Shown here: positions 1 through 9,289 of the stretch, piece by piece
Numbering within the stretch: position 1 is the first letter of the stretch
How the letters are laid out: every line of letters starts with the position of its first letter
Assembly: GCF_006335125.1 (NCBI RefSeq)
Contig: NZ_VDMO01000029.1
Coordinates: forward strand, 1-39,167
Source of the DNA: Deinococcus radiopugnans ATCC 19172
GTDB lineage: Bacteria > Deinococcota > Deinococci > Deinococcales > Deinococcaceae
Length of the DNA: 39,167 bases
Direction of reading: 5' to 3'
Notes under the pieces: model-generated
The model's database searches: none
Told to the model about the DNA's origin: nothing
What the model saw: only the letters and a program-made list of their open reading frames with translations
Translations under genes and position numbers: made by a program

Positions 1-60
1 CGTTGGACGGCGCAGGTGCTGGCCCGGAAAATGGCCCAGAAGTCGGCAGCGGAGTGCTGA
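1..60 (+). CDS. Possible C-terminal end of an upstream gene
   Basis: Frame 1 is open from the window edge to a TGA at 58-60 and gives 19 residues, mixed basic and alanine-rich. Too little is left to name a family, and an open frame this short is weak evidence at this GC content. The following bases to about 256 carry no plausible gene, so this could be the tail of a plus-strand gene. Confidence 0.3.
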   Translation, partial: RWTAQVLARKMAQKSAAEC

Positions 61-103
61 AGTTCAACGGAAGAATGAAAGGATTTGATCCTTGAATTCT
101 ACA

Positions 104-127
104 CGTTTTAATCGGAGTCCGTATAAG
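104..127. repeat. Copy of a short dispersed motif (A/TACGGACTCCGATT type)
   Basis: Read on the minus strand this holds TATACGGACTCCGATT. Similar motifs occur at 27917-27936 (ATACGGATTCCGTTT) and on the minus strand at 28058-28080 (CAGACTCCGATTGAAA). All three are in non-coding DNA. Small non-coding repeats are known in Deinococcus genomes, but membership of a named family is inferred. Confidence 0.4.
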
Positions 128-207
128 TTGGGCGGCCTCTGCCCGCGGCGATTATGTGCGCCCAGGCCCGCGCGAGGCGGAAAAAAAGGGGAGATAGGAC
201 GCGAAAA

Positions 208-236
208 GTGGCGCCCGGTTCAGGTCCGGGCGCCAC
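208..236 (-). terminator. Rho-independent terminator of the secreted-protein gene
   Basis: Perfect 11-bp stem (208-218 with 226-236) and a 7-nt loop, 20 bp past the stop codon at 257. On the minus strand it is followed by a short T run (CTTTTCG) and, further on, a longer T tract. Confidence 0.8.
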
Positions 237-256
237 TTGGGACTATCTCTTCGGCT

Positions 257-1123
257 TCAGCCGTCGTTGCGGGTAAAGCCGGTGGCCTGCCAGCTGCAGC
301 CGGAGCGCACCAGTTTGATGGTGCCGCCGTAGGTGCCGCTGACCCGCTGTCCGTTGCTGTTCTGGGTGGCGCTGATGGTTACTTTGCCGCTTGCGCTGCC
401 CGAGTTGCCGTTGATGCGCACGCTGGTGATCTCAACTTTGTACGACACGCTGGAGTATGCCGCGCCGTAGGCGCTGGCCGCCGCGCCCAGCCCCTCGTTG
501 GCCGCCGCACGGGCCGCGCTGCGCGCGCTGGCGATGTCCTGTTCGGGCGTCAGCTTGCACGCCTCGGGGGCGCTGCCCGCGTACTGGTTGGTGGTGCCGT
601 CCTCGAACACCAGGGGGGCGGGAATCTGCCCCTGCAGGGTGGCGACGTTGAGGCGGTAGTTGACGCCCACCGCCAGCCGCGGCCCAATAATCGGCTGCAG
701 CGCCGTGCTGATGCGCTGCGCTCCCACTTCCACGTACGCCTCGACGGGCAGCAGGGCGATGCCGTAGCGCAGGCCCAGCCCACCCTGCAGGGCGGTGTTG
801 CTGCCCTGGACTTCGGCGCCCACCAGGGCGTAGGTGGTGACGTTGCCAAAGGTGAACAGATCACCCGTGATCAGTCCGCCGAAGGCCCCCGTGCCGGACT
901 GCCCTTCCACGTTGCTGGTGCAATACGCGCCCTGACCGTAGATGCCGAAGCGTCCTTCCTGAAAGCCCACGCGGCCGCCGACGATCTGGCAGCCCAGGCC
1001 CACGCTGCTGTTCAGGCCCAACCGGATGTCGGCGGCGCCCGCCGTTCCCACGGTGCTCAGGCCTGCCACGGCCAGTCCCAGCGCCACAGCGCGTTTCAAA
1101 TTCCTCTTCACTGTTCCAATCAT
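257..1123 (-). CDS. Secreted or outer-membrane protein of unknown function
   Basis: 288 residues. The N terminus has a basic stretch, a hydrophobic core and an AGA|AD-type signal peptidase site near residue 30, so the protein is exported. The mature part is glycine-rich with alternating hydrophobic strands up to about residue 170, which resembles a small beta-barrel or porin-like fold. An alanine-rich helical stretch (about 195-220) and a beta-rich tail follow. There are four cysteines. I do not recognise a named family. The ATG at 1123 has no clear Shine-Dalgarno. A six-residue frame (1140-1120, MLKQSS) ends in a TGA that overlaps this start as ATGA. TTAAAA lies 8 nt before the start and could be a -10. 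A strong terminator follows the gene. Confidence 0.8.
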   Translation of the reverse strand: MIGTVKRNLKRAVALGLAVAGLSTVGTAGAADIRLGLNSSVGLGCQIVGGRVGFQEGRFGIYGQGAYCTSNVEGQSGTGAFGGLITGDLFTFGNVTTYALVGAEVQGSNTALQGGLGLRYGIALLPVEAYVEVGAQRISTALQPIIGPRLAVGVNYRLNVATLQGQIPAPLVFEDGTTNQYAGSAPEACKLTPEQDIASARSAARAAANEGLGAAASAYGAAYSSVSYKVEITSVRINGNSGSASGKVTISATQNSNGQRVSGTYGGTIKLVRSGCSWQATGFTRNDG

Positions 1124-1140
1124 GAAGACTGTTTTAACAT
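1120..1140 (-). CDS. Possible mini-ORF overlapping the start at 1123
   Basis: ATG at 1140 reads MLKQSS and stops with a TGA that overlaps the next gene's ATG by the ATGA arrangement. No TANNNT box sits 5-8 nt upstream, so this is weaker than the similar cases at 3662, 12976, 25972, 29074 and 38987. Confidence 0.2.
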   Translation of the reverse strand: MLKQSS

Positions 1141-1202
1141 TGCGCGGCCATCAGGCGTGTGAATTGTCGGGCATTTTGCTTTTGAGACCGCCCCAGCCAG
1201 CC

Positions 1203-2348
1203 CTAGAAGAAACGGCTCACGTCGCGCACCACAACAAAGGTCATCAGCAGCAGCACGAAGGCGAAGCCCGCCACGTTGATGGCCTGCTCCTGCGAGAAGC
1301 TCAGCGGGCGGCGGCGCAGCACGCCCACCAGCACCAGCAGGATCCGCCCGCCGTCCAGCCCCGGAATCGGAATCAGGTTGAAAAAGGCCAGCGACAGGTT
1401 CAGCAGCGTGGCCACCTGCACCAGCGCCCACGGGCTGAGGGCGGCGGCGCGGCCCACGATCTCGGTGGTGCCGATGGGGCCGGTGACGTTCTCGTCCTGC
1501 GAGAAGTTCAGCGTCAGGAAACGCCCGAACAGGTTGCCGAAGGCCCGCAGCACCTGCGGCACCGCCTCCGCCGTGGTGGTCAGCGAGGTCTGCAACGCCG
1601 TGCCCACACCCACCGGCACGATGTCCGGGCCGTAGCCGATGCCCAGCAGTTGCCGCTGACCGTTCACCGTGGGCGTCCAATCGAAGGTCACGTCGCGGGC
1701 CTCCACGGCTCCGGACGGCCCGGCCCGCTCCACCCTGAAGGTGTGCGGCCCCGGCGTGCCTAGTACGTTGCGGAGGTTCTCCCAGCCGGTCACGGTGCGC
1801 CCGTCCACCTGCAGGGTGTCGGGAATGTCCTGCCCGTCGATGGCCGTGATCACGTCGCCGGTCTGCAGGCCCAGCGTCTGTGCGCGCGAGCCCGGCTGCA
1901 CCGACTCGATGCGCGCCCGGTCCGGGGCCGGAATGCCCTGCGAGGAAAAGGTCAGGGTCATCAGGCCGATGGCGAGCAGCAGGTTCATCAGCGGGCCGGC
2001 CAGCAGCACGGCGATCTTGCCCCAGGCGGGCAGCGCCGCAAAGCCGCGCGTGGCCTGCCGGTAACTGACCTCACCCTCATTGCTCCGGACCTCCTCGGGG
2101 GCCATGCCGTCGATTTCCACGTAGCCGCCGATGGGCAGCAGCGACAGCCGCCACTCGGTGCCGCGCCAGGGCCGCTTGAAAATGATCGGCCCCATGCCGA
2201 TGGAGAACGAATTGACCCGCACGCCCTGCCAGCGGGCCAGCGCGTAGTGCGCCAGCTCGTGCAGGAAGGTGGCGACGCTGATCAGCAGCAGGGTCCAGAT
2301 CAGGCCGGTGGGGGTCAGGGCGGCCGAGAGGCTTTGCAGAAAGCTCAC
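1203..2348 (-). CDS. rseP: RIP metalloprotease, site-2 protease family (RseP-like)
   Basis: 381 residues. This family cleaves substrates inside the membrane; in well-studied bacteria it releases envelope-stress sigma factors and removes signal-peptide remnants. The zinc motif HELAH is at 30-34 in the first membrane segment and the second catalytic motif [12 protein letters not shown] is at 324-335. A PDZ-like domain lies between them at about 145-210, and further membrane segments are near 108-132 and 355-375. Length and order match M50B proteases. The ATG overlaps the dxr stop by four bases (ATGA), so it is probably translated by coupling to dxr. The dxr-rseP order is common in bacteria, although cdsA is not adjacent here. 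Confidence 0.93.
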   Translation of the reverse strand: MSFLQSLSAALTPTGLIWTLLLISVATFLHELAHYALARWQGVRVNSFSIGMGPIIFKRPWRGTEWRLSLLPIGGYVEIDGMAPEEVRSNEGEVSYRQATRGFAALPAWGKIAVLLAGPLMNLLLAIGLMTLTFSSQGIPAPDRARIESVQPGSRAQTLGLQTGDVITAIDGQDIPDTLQVDGRTVTGWENLRNVLGTPGPHTFRVERAGPSGAVEARDVTFDWTPTVNGQRQLLGIGYGPDIVPVGVGTALQTSLTTTAEAVPQVLRAFGNLFGRFLTLNFSQDENVTGPIGTTEIVGRAAALSPWALVQVATLLNLSLAFFNLIPIPGLDGGRILLVLVGVLRRRPLSFSQEQAINVAGFAFVLLLMTFVVVRDVSRFF

Positions 2349-3505
2349 GCCCGCATCCCCACCAGTTCCCAGGCCCGCACGCGTGCCCAGGCGTCGGTCT
2401 CGTCCAGCGTGTCCCAGCTCAGGGCGCCCGCCGGCGTCTCGTCCAGCACCCGCTCCAGCAGCCTGGGGATACCCATGAACGGCAGTTGCCCGGCCAGGAA
2501 CGCCTCCACTGCCACCTCGTCCGCCGCGTTCAGGGCCACCGGCAGCAGACCGCCCGCCTCTCCGGCGCGGTAGGCCAGGCCCAGGCAGGGAAAGCGGTCA
2601 AAATCGGGCTCGCGGAACTCCCACATGCCCCGCATCGGCCAGGACAGGTGCCCGGCCACCTCCGGCCCGCGTCTGGCACCCCGCACGTCGCCGGGGCGCT
2701 GCATGCCGGTGGGCGCGGCGTCGATGGCGTAGGCAATCGGCAGGCGCATGTCGGTGGGGCCGAACTGCGCCTTGAGGCTGCCGTCGCGGAAGCGCACCGC
2801 CGCGTGGATCAGGCTCTGCGGGTGGACCACCACGCCCACCCCAGACAGCGGCAGGCCGTACAGGCTGGCGCACTCCATGACCTCCAGCCCCTTGTTCATC
2901 AGGGTGGCGCTGTCGATGGTCACCTTCGGCCCCATGCTCCACGACGGGTGCTTCAGCGCCTGCGCGGGCGTCACCCCGCCCAGATCGGCGGGGCCGTCGC
3001 GGAAGGGGCCGCCGGAGGCGGTCAGGATCACTTCGGCCACGTCCGCCATGTCCTCGCCGGTCAGGCACTGGAAGACGCCGGTGTGTTCGGAGTCCACCGG
3101 GACCACGCGCCCGCCGCCCGCCGAGGCCGCCTCCCAGATCAGGCCCGCCGCCGTGACCATCGCCTCCTTCGTCGCCAGCGCCACCGCCTGACCCGCCTGA
3201 AGTGCGGCGCGGGTGGGGGCCAGCCCGATTAAACCGCTCATGGCGTTGACCACCACATCAGCTTTCAGGGCCGCCACCTCGCTGACGTGGGCGGTTACGC
3301 GGGTGCCGGGCAGCAGCGCCTTGGCCTCGGCGTACACCGCCGGCTCCACGCTGACCAGCGCCGGGCGAAACTCACGCACCTGCTGCTGCAACAGCGCCAG
3401 GTTGCGCCCGGCGGCCAGCGCCGTCACCGTGTAGCCACGCTCGCGCGCCACATCCAGCGCCTGCGTGCCGATGCTGCCCGTGCTGCCCAAAACCGTAAGC
3501 TCCAT
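2345..3505 (-). CDS. dxr: 1-deoxy-D-xylulose 5-phosphate reductoisomerase
   Basis: 386 residues from the ATG at 3505. The frame is open further upstream, but the family begins at [13 protein letters not shown], so this start is preferred. The enzyme makes 2-C-methyl-D-erythritol 4-phosphate with NADPH, the first committed step of the MEP isoprenoid pathway (carotenoids, quinones). Visible motifs are the nucleotide-binding GSTGSIG (7-13), ATKEAMV (111-117), the metal ligands in DSEH (Asp138, Glu140), ASGGPF (163-168), and MNKGLE (203-208) with Glu208. Compared with typical family members there is an Arg/Gly-rich insertion of roughly a dozen residues near 270-285, before the [10 protein letters not shown] segment. 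A CATGCT box 8 nt before the start could be a -10, but this is weak. rseP follows with a 4-base overlap. Confidence 0.95.
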   Translation of the reverse strand: MELTVLGSTGSIGTQALDVARERGYTVTALAAGRNLALLQQQVREFRPALVSVEPAVYAEAKALLPGTRVTAHVSEVAALKADVVVNAMSGLIGLAPTRAALQAGQAVALATKEAMVTAAGLIWEAASAGGGRVVPVDSEHTGVFQCLTGEDMADVAEVILTASGGPFRDGPADLGGVTPAQALKHPSWSMGPKVTIDSATLMNKGLEVMECASLYGLPLSGVGVVVHPQSLIHAAVRFRDGSLKAQFGPTDMRLPIAYAIDAAPTGMQRPGDVRGARRGPEVAGHLSWPMRGMWEFREPDFDRFPCLGLAYRAGEAGGLLPVALNAADEVAVEAFLAGQLPFMGIPRLLERVLDETPAGALSWDTLDETDAWARVRAWELVGMRA

Positions 3506-3650
3506 TGCGCCCCAGCATGACGCATGGGCGGCGGCCAGAGTGTGGGGAGTGGAACGCGCGGTGGGGCCGCTGGCTTCTGGCAGGGCGCGCCCCGGTGCAG
3601 GGCGATCTTGACCGGCCTTTTTCACTTCCGGCTTTTTCAACCGCGTGCCG

Positions 3651-3656
3651 TACAGT
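3651..3656 (+). promoter_or_regulatory. -10 box TACAGT for the mini-ORF and SDR gene
   Basis: TACAGT lies 5 nt before the ATG at 3662 and fits the TANNNT leaderless pattern. I see no convincing -35. Confidence 0.5.
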
Positions 3657-3661
3657 CGCAG

Positions 3662-3706
3662 ATGGACGGGCGAGCCTGGCGCTGCGCCGCAAGGGAGAAG
3701 ACATGA
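3662..3706 (+). CDS. Leaderless mini-ORF coupled to the SDR gene
   Basis: Reads [14 protein letters not shown] (14 residues) from an ATG 5 nt after a TACAGT box. Its TGA (3704-3706) overlaps the SDR start (3703-3705) as ATGA. The mini-ORF covers the SDR Shine-Dalgarno (AAGGGAGAAG). Translation is inferred from layout. It is one of five such cases in the window. Confidence 0.45.
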   Translation: MDGRAWRCAAREKT

Positions 3707-4485
3707 CCATGACCGACGTGCAGAACCTGTTCGATCTGGGCGGCAAGGTCGCCGTCGTGACCGGCGGGGGCAACGGCATCGGCCGGGCCTGCGCCCTGAT
3801 GCTGGCCGGGGCCGGGGCGGCCGTGGCGGTGGGTGACCTGAAACTGGCCGACGCCCAGGCTGTGGCCGACGAGATCACAGCGGGCGGGGGCCGCGCCATT
3901 GCCGTGGCCTGTAACGTCACGGTGGATGCGGAGCTGGTCACGCTGGTGGAGCGCACGGTGGCCGAACTGGGCGGGCTGCACATTCTGGTGAACAACGCCG
4001 GGGGCGGCGGCGCGGGCCGCGAGAATCCGTTCAAGATCGGGGTGGAGGACTTCGCGCGGGTCTTTGAACTCAACGTGTTCAGCGCGTGGCGGCTGTGCCA
4101 GCTGTGCGTGCCGCACATGAAAGAGGCGGGCTACGGCTCGGTGGTCAACATCACCTCGATGGCCAGCATCAACCGCAGCCCCAACATCAGCGCCTACGCG
4201 TCCTCCAAGGCGGCCCTGAACCACATGACGGCCAATCTGGCGATGGATTTTGGCCCCGAGGTCCGCGTCAACGCCGTCGGCCCCGGCGCCACCCGCACCC
4301 ACGCCCTGTCCACCGTGCTGACCCCGGAGATCGAGCGGCAGATGCTGGCCCACACGCCCATCAAGCGGCTGGGTGAGCCGGAGGACATCGCGGGCGCGGT
4401 GCTGTACTTCGCCGCGCCGGTCTCCTCCTGGGTCAGCGGACAGACGCTGTTCGTCAACGGCGGCGGCGTGCAGACGCTGGAATAG
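3703..4485 (+). CDS. SDR-family NAD(P)-dependent oxidoreductase
   Basis: 260 residues, typical of a classical short-chain dehydrogenase. It has the cofactor motif TGGGNGIG (20-27), NNAG (97-100), Asn124, and the catalytic Ser152, Tyr165 and Lys169 (YASSK). PGATRT and the C-terminal [11 protein letters not shown] are also typical. An acidic residue after the second strand (GDLK, about 44-47) suggests a preference for NAD(H). The sequence style resembles 7-alpha-hydroxysteroid or 3-oxoacyl-type SDRs, but the substrate cannot be read from sequence. The start at 3703 follows a good Shine-Dalgarno and is overlapped by the TGA of a leaderless mini-ORF. The gene is divergent from dxr and about 50 bp upstream of the trans-sulfuration gene. 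Confidence 0.88.
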   Translation: MTMTDVQNLFDLGGKVAVVTGGGNGIGRACALMLAGAGAAVAVGDLKLADAQAVADEITAGGGRAIAVACNVTVDAELVTLVERTVAELGGLHILVNNAGGGGAGRENPFKIGVEDFARVFELNVFSAWRLCQLCVPHMKEAGYGSVVNITSMASINRSPNISAYASSKAALNHMTANLAMDFGPEVRVNAVGPGATRTHALSTVLTPEIERQMLAHTPIKRLGEPEDIAGAVLYFAAPVSSWVSGQTLFVNGGGVQTLE

Positions 4486-4529
4486 CCCCCTGACCACGGG
4501 CACCCCCGTTGCCCTGCCGGAAGAGGCGC

Positions 4530-4535
4530 TAGCCT
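4530..4535 (+). promoter_or_regulatory. -10 box TAGCCT, leaderless promoter
   Basis: TAGCCT is 6 nt before the GTG at 4542. A TTGCCC at 4509-4514 (15-nt spacer) could be the -35. This placement decides the start in favour of 4542 over the in-frame GTG at 4536. Confidence 0.6.
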
Positions 4536-4541
4536 GTGCGC

Positions 4542-5726
4542 GTGACTCCCGCCGACAAGCACGCCGACTATGACCTGACCACCCTGGCCGCCCGCGCGGG
4601 CGAGGAGGCCCGGCCCAACGCGTCGGTGCCGCTCGTCGAGCCGATCTACCAGTCCACCGTCTACGCCTTTGCCGATCTGGACGCGCTGGACGGGGCCATG
4701 AGCGGCGCCGAGCCCGCTGCCTTCTACTACCGCAACGGCACGCCCAACGCGGCTACCCTGGAGCGCGCCCTGGCCGTGCTGGAAGGCACCGAGGCCACGC
4801 TGGTGGCCGCCAGCGGCATGGCCGCGATCAGCGCGGCCTTTCTGGGCGTCCTGAAAACCGGCGATCATGTCGTCACCGACGCCCGGGTCTACGGCGTGAC
4901 CTACGCGCTGCTGGCCGAGGAATTTCCGCGTCTGGGCATTGAGGTCTCGTTCGTGGACGCCTGTGATTTAAGCGAGGTGGAGGCGGCGCTGCGCCCCAAC
5001 ACGAAGATCGTGCATGTCGAGAGCCTGACCAACCCGCTGCTGACCGTGCCGGACGTGCCTGCCCTGGCGAAATTGGCCCACAATCATGGCGCCCTGCTGA
5101 GCGTCGACAACACCTTTGCCAGCCCCGCCGTGTTCCGCCCGGCGCTGCACGGCGCGGACCTCATCACCCACAGCGTCAGCAAGTACCTCAGCGGCCACAG
5201 CACGGCCTTTGGCGGCGTGCTGTGCGCCAGCGCCGAGCTGGTGGCGCTGGCCCGCACCCGACTGCTGCGGCTGGGCGGCACCATGTCGGCCTTCGACGCG
5301 TGGATGACCATGCAGGGCCTCAAGACCCTGGGCCTGCGGATGCGGGCGCACAGCGGCAACGCGCAGGCAGTGGCCGACGTGCTGGTCAACCACCCGCGCG
5401 TCAAGGCGGTGTACCACCCCGGCCTCAGCGATCACCCGCAGTTTCACCTGGCGATGGACCTGTACCCGCACGGCTTTGGCGGCATGCTGGCCGCCGACAT
5501 CGAGGACGCCCCCGCGTTCGTCAAGGCGCTGGCGGGCCGCATCCCGCTGGCCCCCAGCCTGGCCGACGTGATCACCACCCTGTCGTGGCCGTGGGGCACC
5601 TCGCACCGCGCCCTGCCCGAGGCCGAGAGACAGCGCCTGGGCATCACGCCGGGGCTGCTGCGCATCAGCGTGGGCATAGAGGATATCGAGGACCTGCTGG
5701 GCGATTTCGAGACTGCGCTGGACTAG
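4542..5726 (+). CDS. Trans-sulfuration enzyme family PLP-dependent lyase/transferase
   Basis: 394 residues. This is a Cys/Met metabolism PLP enzyme (cystathionine gamma-synthase, gamma-lyase, methionine gamma-lyase or O-acetylhomoserine sulfhydrylase group). Visible features are FYYRNGTPN (61-69; Tyr/Arg of the phosphate pocket), the SGMAAI loop (91-96), SVDNTFASP with Asp189, and [10 protein letters not shown] with the PLP-binding Lys214. The C terminus has the usual RISVGIED segment. These motifs are shared across the group, so the exact reaction is not assigned. The GTG at 4542 is chosen because TAGCCT ends exactly 6 nt upstream; GTG 4536 would be two codons longer and lie against the box. 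Methionine or cysteine metabolism is the likely role. Confidence 0.9.
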   Translation: MTPADKHADYDLTTLAARAGEEARPNASVPLVEPIYQSTVYAFADLDALDGAMSGAEPAAFYYRNGTPNAATLERALAVLEGTEATLVAASGMAAISAAFLGVLKTGDHVVTDARVYGVTYALLAEEFPRLGIEVSFVDACDLSEVEAALRPNTKIVHVESLTNPLLTVPDVPALAKLAHNHGALLSVDNTFASPAVFRPALHGADLITHSVSKYLSGHSTAFGGVLCASAELVALARTRLLRLGGTMSAFDAWMTMQGLKTLGLRMRAHSGNAQAVADVLVNHPRVKAVYHPGLSDHPQFHLAMDLYPHGFGGMLAADIEDAPAFVKALAGRIPLAPSLADVITTLSWPWGTSHRALPEAERQRLGITPGLLRISVGIEDIEDLLGDFETALD

Positions 5727-5765
5727 CGGGCCCCGCAGGACAGCAGCGCCTTGTGGATTGGGTAT

Positions 5766-5771
5766 TAAGAT
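5766..5771 (+). promoter_or_regulatory. Candidate -10 TAAGAT for the 5902 gene
   Basis: The AT-rich patch TATTAAGAT (5763-5771) is unusual in this GC-rich intergenic region and would give a leader of about 125 nt. No good -35 is seen. Confidence 0.3.
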
Positions 5772-5901
5772 TGGATGTGCTCCGTGGCCCCGCACCCCCT
5801 GCCCGGCTGCGGCGGCGACAGTCGAAGGTTTCCTGCTGGCGAGCCGCTGTGGGCAGACTGCCAGCCTCCGGATGCCCGCCCAGTGCAGGAGAGGAGAATT
5901 C

Positions 5902-6426
5902 ATGTCGGCCTCAACCCATGCCCGTGTGGTCCTGATTTCGCTGCTGTCTGCCGCACTGGGTGGCAGTCCCGTCGCCTCCGCCCAGACCACTCCACAGGCG
6001 GCCACGCAGACTCTGGTGATTAACTATCCCAACAGCGGAGCGAATATGGGCGGCCAGACGGCGCCGTACAAGGGACTGGTCTACGTCAAGGTTTTTGCCG
6101 CCGACCCGGAATTGGTCAAGAAATACGGCGCTAGCCCGGTGTCCGCCGCCGAATTGACGCCCAGTGGGCGCGACGTGCGTCAACTGCCGCTGGGCCGCTA
6201 TGAGGTGCAGTTCGCCTACCGCGTCGGCAGCGAACTCAAGACCTTCGTTCTGCGGGACGTGATTCTGCGCGCTGACCGGGCAGGTGCCTTGACGGTGGAA
6301 TTGAACGATGCCAAGACCACCATCGTCGGGGGGGACCCGAGCATCCGGCAGATGGCCGAGATGATTGGGCAGTTGCAGTCTCAGGTCAAGGATCTGCAGG
6401 CGCAGGTGGCGGCTCTCAAGAAGTAG
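5902..6426 (+). CDS. Secreted protein with C-terminal coiled coil, unknown function
   Basis: 174 residues from an ATG preceded by a strong Shine-Dalgarno (AGGAGAGGAGAA). The frame is open upstream, but this ribosome site decides the start. Residues 1-28 form a signal peptide ending ASA|QTT. The mature part has beta-rich segments ([28 protein letters not shown]) that look like a small carbohydrate-binding or PEGA-like beta domain; this is an inference. The last 25 residues ([21 protein letters not shown] region) form a heptad coiled coil, so the protein may multimerise or sit as a stalk. I do not recognise a named family. A bidirectional terminator follows. Confidence 0.8.
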   Translation: MSASTHARVVLISLLSAALGGSPVASAQTTPQAATQTLVINYPNSGANMGGQTAPYKGLVYVKVFAADPELVKKYGASPVSAAELTPSGRDVRQLPLGRYEVQFAYRVGSELKTFVLRDVILRADRAGALTVELNDAKTTIVGGDPSIRQMAEMIGQLQSQVKDLQAQVAALKK

Positions 6427-6455
6427 GGCGTCAAGTAGAGATGTCAGGAAGAACA

Positions 6456-6484
6456 GAGGCGGCCCTGACTTGCAGGGCCGCCTC
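6456..6484. terminator. Bidirectional terminator
   Basis: Perfect 12-bp stem (6456-6467 with 6473-6484) and a 5-nt loop, between convergent genes ending at 6426 and 6506. T-rich sequence follows on both strands. Confidence 0.8.
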
Positions 6485-6505
6485 TTGTGAGGTTGCTTTC
6501 TGTGC

Positions 6506-7504
6506 TTACAGCGCCGCGATCACCGCGTCCGTAAACTCCTTCGTCCCCGCAGTGCCGCCCAGATCGCGGGTGCGCGGTCCCTCGGTCAGCACCTTGTTCA
6601 CGGCGGTGTCGATGCGCCGCGCCGTGTCGTGCTCGCCCAGCTGATCGAGCATCAGGACGGCGGCCAGCATGGTGGCGGTGGGATTGCTGATGCCCTGCCC
6701 GGCGATGTCAGGGGCGCTGCCGTGCACCGATTCGAAGATGCCGAACTTGTCGCCCACGTTGCCGCTGGCCGCGATGCCCAGCCCGCCGACCAGCCCGGCG
6801 GCCAAGTCGCTGAGGATGTCACCGAACATGTTGGTCATCACCAGCACATCGAACTGCCGGGGGTTGCGGACCAGCTGCATGGCCGCGTTGTCCACGATCA
6901 TGGTGCTGGTACTCAACCCCTCCACCGTCTTGGTGTGGTCCAGAATGGTGTTCAGGAACAGGCCCTGCGTCACGGGCAGCACGTTGGCCTTGTGCACCAC
7001 GGTCAGCCGCCGGTCGCGCTTCATCGCCAGATCGGCGGCGTACTTGCCGATGCGCAGGCTGGCCTCGCCGGTAATCACGGTGTCGGCAATCGCGGTGTCG
7101 CCGTAGCGCCGCTCCTGCTCCACGTACAGGCCCTGGGTGTTCTCGCGCACGATCACCAGATCGACGTTCTCGTAGGCGCCGGGAACCGGGCGGGTCTTGG
7201 TGGGGCGCACGTTAGCGTACAACCCGTACTTCTGGCGCAGGTGCCGGATCGCGCCGAAGAAGCCGGGCGGTTTCTCGCCGCTGGGGCTGGTGGCCGCGCC
7301 GAACAGCGTGGCGTCAGTGTTTTCCACCGCGTCATAGGTGGCCTGCGGCACGCTGGTGCCGTGGTCCAGGTAGTACTCGTAGCCAGCCTCGGCGTCCACG
7401 TACTCGGCGTCGAAGCCGGCGGCGTCCAGAACGCGGCGGGTGGCGGGGATGACTTCGTGGCCGATGCCATCGCCCTCGATTGAACAGATGCGGTATTTCG
7501 CCAT
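6506..7504 (-). CDS. hicdh: Homoisocitrate dehydrogenase (lysine AAA pathway)
   Basis: 332 residues, a beta-decarboxylating dehydrogenase. It closely matches my memory of Thermus/Deinococcus homoisocitrate dehydrogenase: [12 protein letters not shown] (9-20), LFGAATSP (67-74), [13 protein letters not shown] (97-109), [10 protein letters not shown] (127-136), [13 protein letters not shown] (171-183), [11 protein letters not shown] (228-238) and [11 protein letters not shown] (261-271). The YVEQERRY segment separates it from 3-isopropylmalate dehydrogenase. It oxidises homoisocitrate to 2-oxoadipate in the alpha-aminoadipate route to lysine, which is characteristic of Deinococcus-Thermus. The loop reads ENTQG where I recall ENTEG in Thermus. 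The ATG is 7 nt after a TAGACT box, so the mRNA is probably leaderless. Confidence 0.92.
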   Translation of the reverse strand: MAKYRICSIEGDGIGHEVIPATRRVLDAAGFDAEYVDAEAGYEYYLDHGTSVPQATYDAVENTDATLFGAATSPSGEKPPGFFGAIRHLRQKYGLYANVRPTKTRPVPGAYENVDLVIVRENTQGLYVEQERRYGDTAIADTVITGEASLRIGKYAADLAMKRDRRLTVVHKANVLPVTQGLFLNTILDHTKTVEGLSTSTMIVDNAAMQLVRNPRQFDVLVMTNMFGDILSDLAAGLVGGLGIAASGNVGDKFGIFESVHGSAPDIAGQGISNPTATMLAAVLMLDQLGEHDTARRIDTAVNKVLTEGPRTRDLGGTAGTKEFTDAVIAAL

Positions 7505-7511
7505 AATGACC

Positions 7512-7517
7512 AGTCTA
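7512..7517 (-). promoter_or_regulatory. -10 box TAGACT, leaderless promoter of hicdh
   Basis: On the minus strand TAGACT ends 7 nt before the ATG at 7504. No clear -35. Confidence 0.6.
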
Positions 7518-7590
7518 ATTCACGCGGGCGCAGGTGCGGCGGGCGTTACCGGGCGTGTGACGGGGTGCAGCGACACAGTGGTGTCGGCGG

Positions 7591-8561
7591 TCAGGCCAGC
7601 GAGCCTGTCACCCGTCCCGCCAGTTCCCGTGCCAGCAGCGGCCCCAGCAGGAACCCCTTGCTGCCCAGGCCCGAGAGGTGCCACACGCCGCGTTCGTCCT
7701 GCCCGTTCTGCAAGCCGGAGAGGCGCGACCCGGTCCAGCGGCCAGTGACGCCCACGCCGCTCAGGTCGGCCAGCCCATCGCCCTTACCCAGCAGCCAGCC
7801 CAGCGAGGCCAGCGGCAGCTCCGGCGTCGGCCAGCGCTGCACCGGAGTCTCATAGGTGGCCCCCAGCACCCCGCCTGCTGCTGCGGGGGCCAGATACGCC
7901 CCGAAACTCAGGGGCACGGCGGTCGCGGCGCGGTCCAGCGTGAGCAGGCTGCCCATGCGGTGGGTGCGGGCCTCACCTGCCCAGCCCGAGCCCACCGAGC
8001 CGCCGCAGTGGAGGACCGTGTGGACGTCCGGGAGCGCGTCCACAGCTGCCTCCTGCAGTTGTGCCGAATGTGCGGTCCACGCCGTCACCCGCCCACGGAT
8101 CACCCGCGCTCCGGACGCGGCCAGCAGCGCCCGCGTGAAGGCTGCGCCGTCCACCCAGCCGCCTTCCGGCAGCCACAGGGCGTGTGCCCAGGCCGGGGGA
8201 AGGGGCGTGGGCAACCCGTCCCGGCCCAGCCAGCGGTGCGCCAGTGTGGGCGGCAGGTTGCGCTCGAAGCGGGCGCGGGCCTTGTCGTCGGGGATGGGCC
8301 GCAGCACGCCCGTCTGCCCATACGGGATATCGAAACCGGCGGCGGTCAGCGTCTGCAGCAGTGCCCAGGTCAGGGCCATGCCGTCGGTGGCCCGCGCGTC
8401 CACGCCGCCCGACTGGCCGCGCACCGGGTTGATCAGGGCGGACGGCACCGCACTGGCCGCGTGAACCCCGGCGTCGATCACCGTGACCTGCACGCCCAGC
8501 CCCGACAGGAAGTACGCGGCGGACGCGCCAGCAATGCCGCCGCCGATCACCAGCGCCGTCT

Positions 8562-8565
<4 letters not shown>
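7591..8565 (-). CDS. FAD-dependent oxidoreductase, MnmC C-terminal-domain-like
   Basis: 324 residues from a GTG at 8565 that overlaps the mnmD stop by four bases (GTGA). It belongs to the DAO superfamily: FAD motif [15 protein letters not shown] near residues 6-20, acidic end of strand 2 (VIDAG), and a C-terminal [19 protein letters not shown] typical of this fold. Directly coupled to mnmD, it is best read as the separate MnmC2 half, which removes carboxymethyl from cmnm5(s2)U34 of tRNA before MnmD methylates the nm5 product. In E. coli both activities are in one protein. The assignment rests on this context; a generic amino-acid oxidase is the alternative. Confidence 0.8.
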
Positions 8566-9230
<665 letters not shown>

Positions 9231-9239
9231 ACGCCGCCG

Positions 9240-9245
9240 AGGATA
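9240..9245 (-). promoter_or_regulatory. -10 box TATCCT for mnmD
   Basis: On the minus strand TATCCT ends 9 nt before the ATG at 9230. It shares a 59-bp divergent intergenic region with the tsaD promoter. Confidence 0.45.
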
Positions 9246-9275
9246 CGGCTTTCCTTCAGTCCCGTTCGCCCCTGC

Positions 9276-9281
9276 TACACT
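9276..9281 (+). promoter_or_regulatory. -10 box TACACT for tsaD
   Basis: TACACT ends 8 nt before the tsaD ATG at 9290, suggesting a leaderless transcript. Confidence 0.5.
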
Positions 9282-9289
9282 CCCCGGCG

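Noticed and set aside
5775..6023. 82-residue frame after TAAGAT
   Set aside because: ATG is only 3 nt from the -10 box, the translation has no signal or domain, and it overlaps the well-supported 5902 gene out of frame.
7571..7586. CGACAC-AGTG-GTGTCG hairpin after the FAD gene
   Set aside because: Only a 6-bp stem with no T run; not enough to call a terminator.
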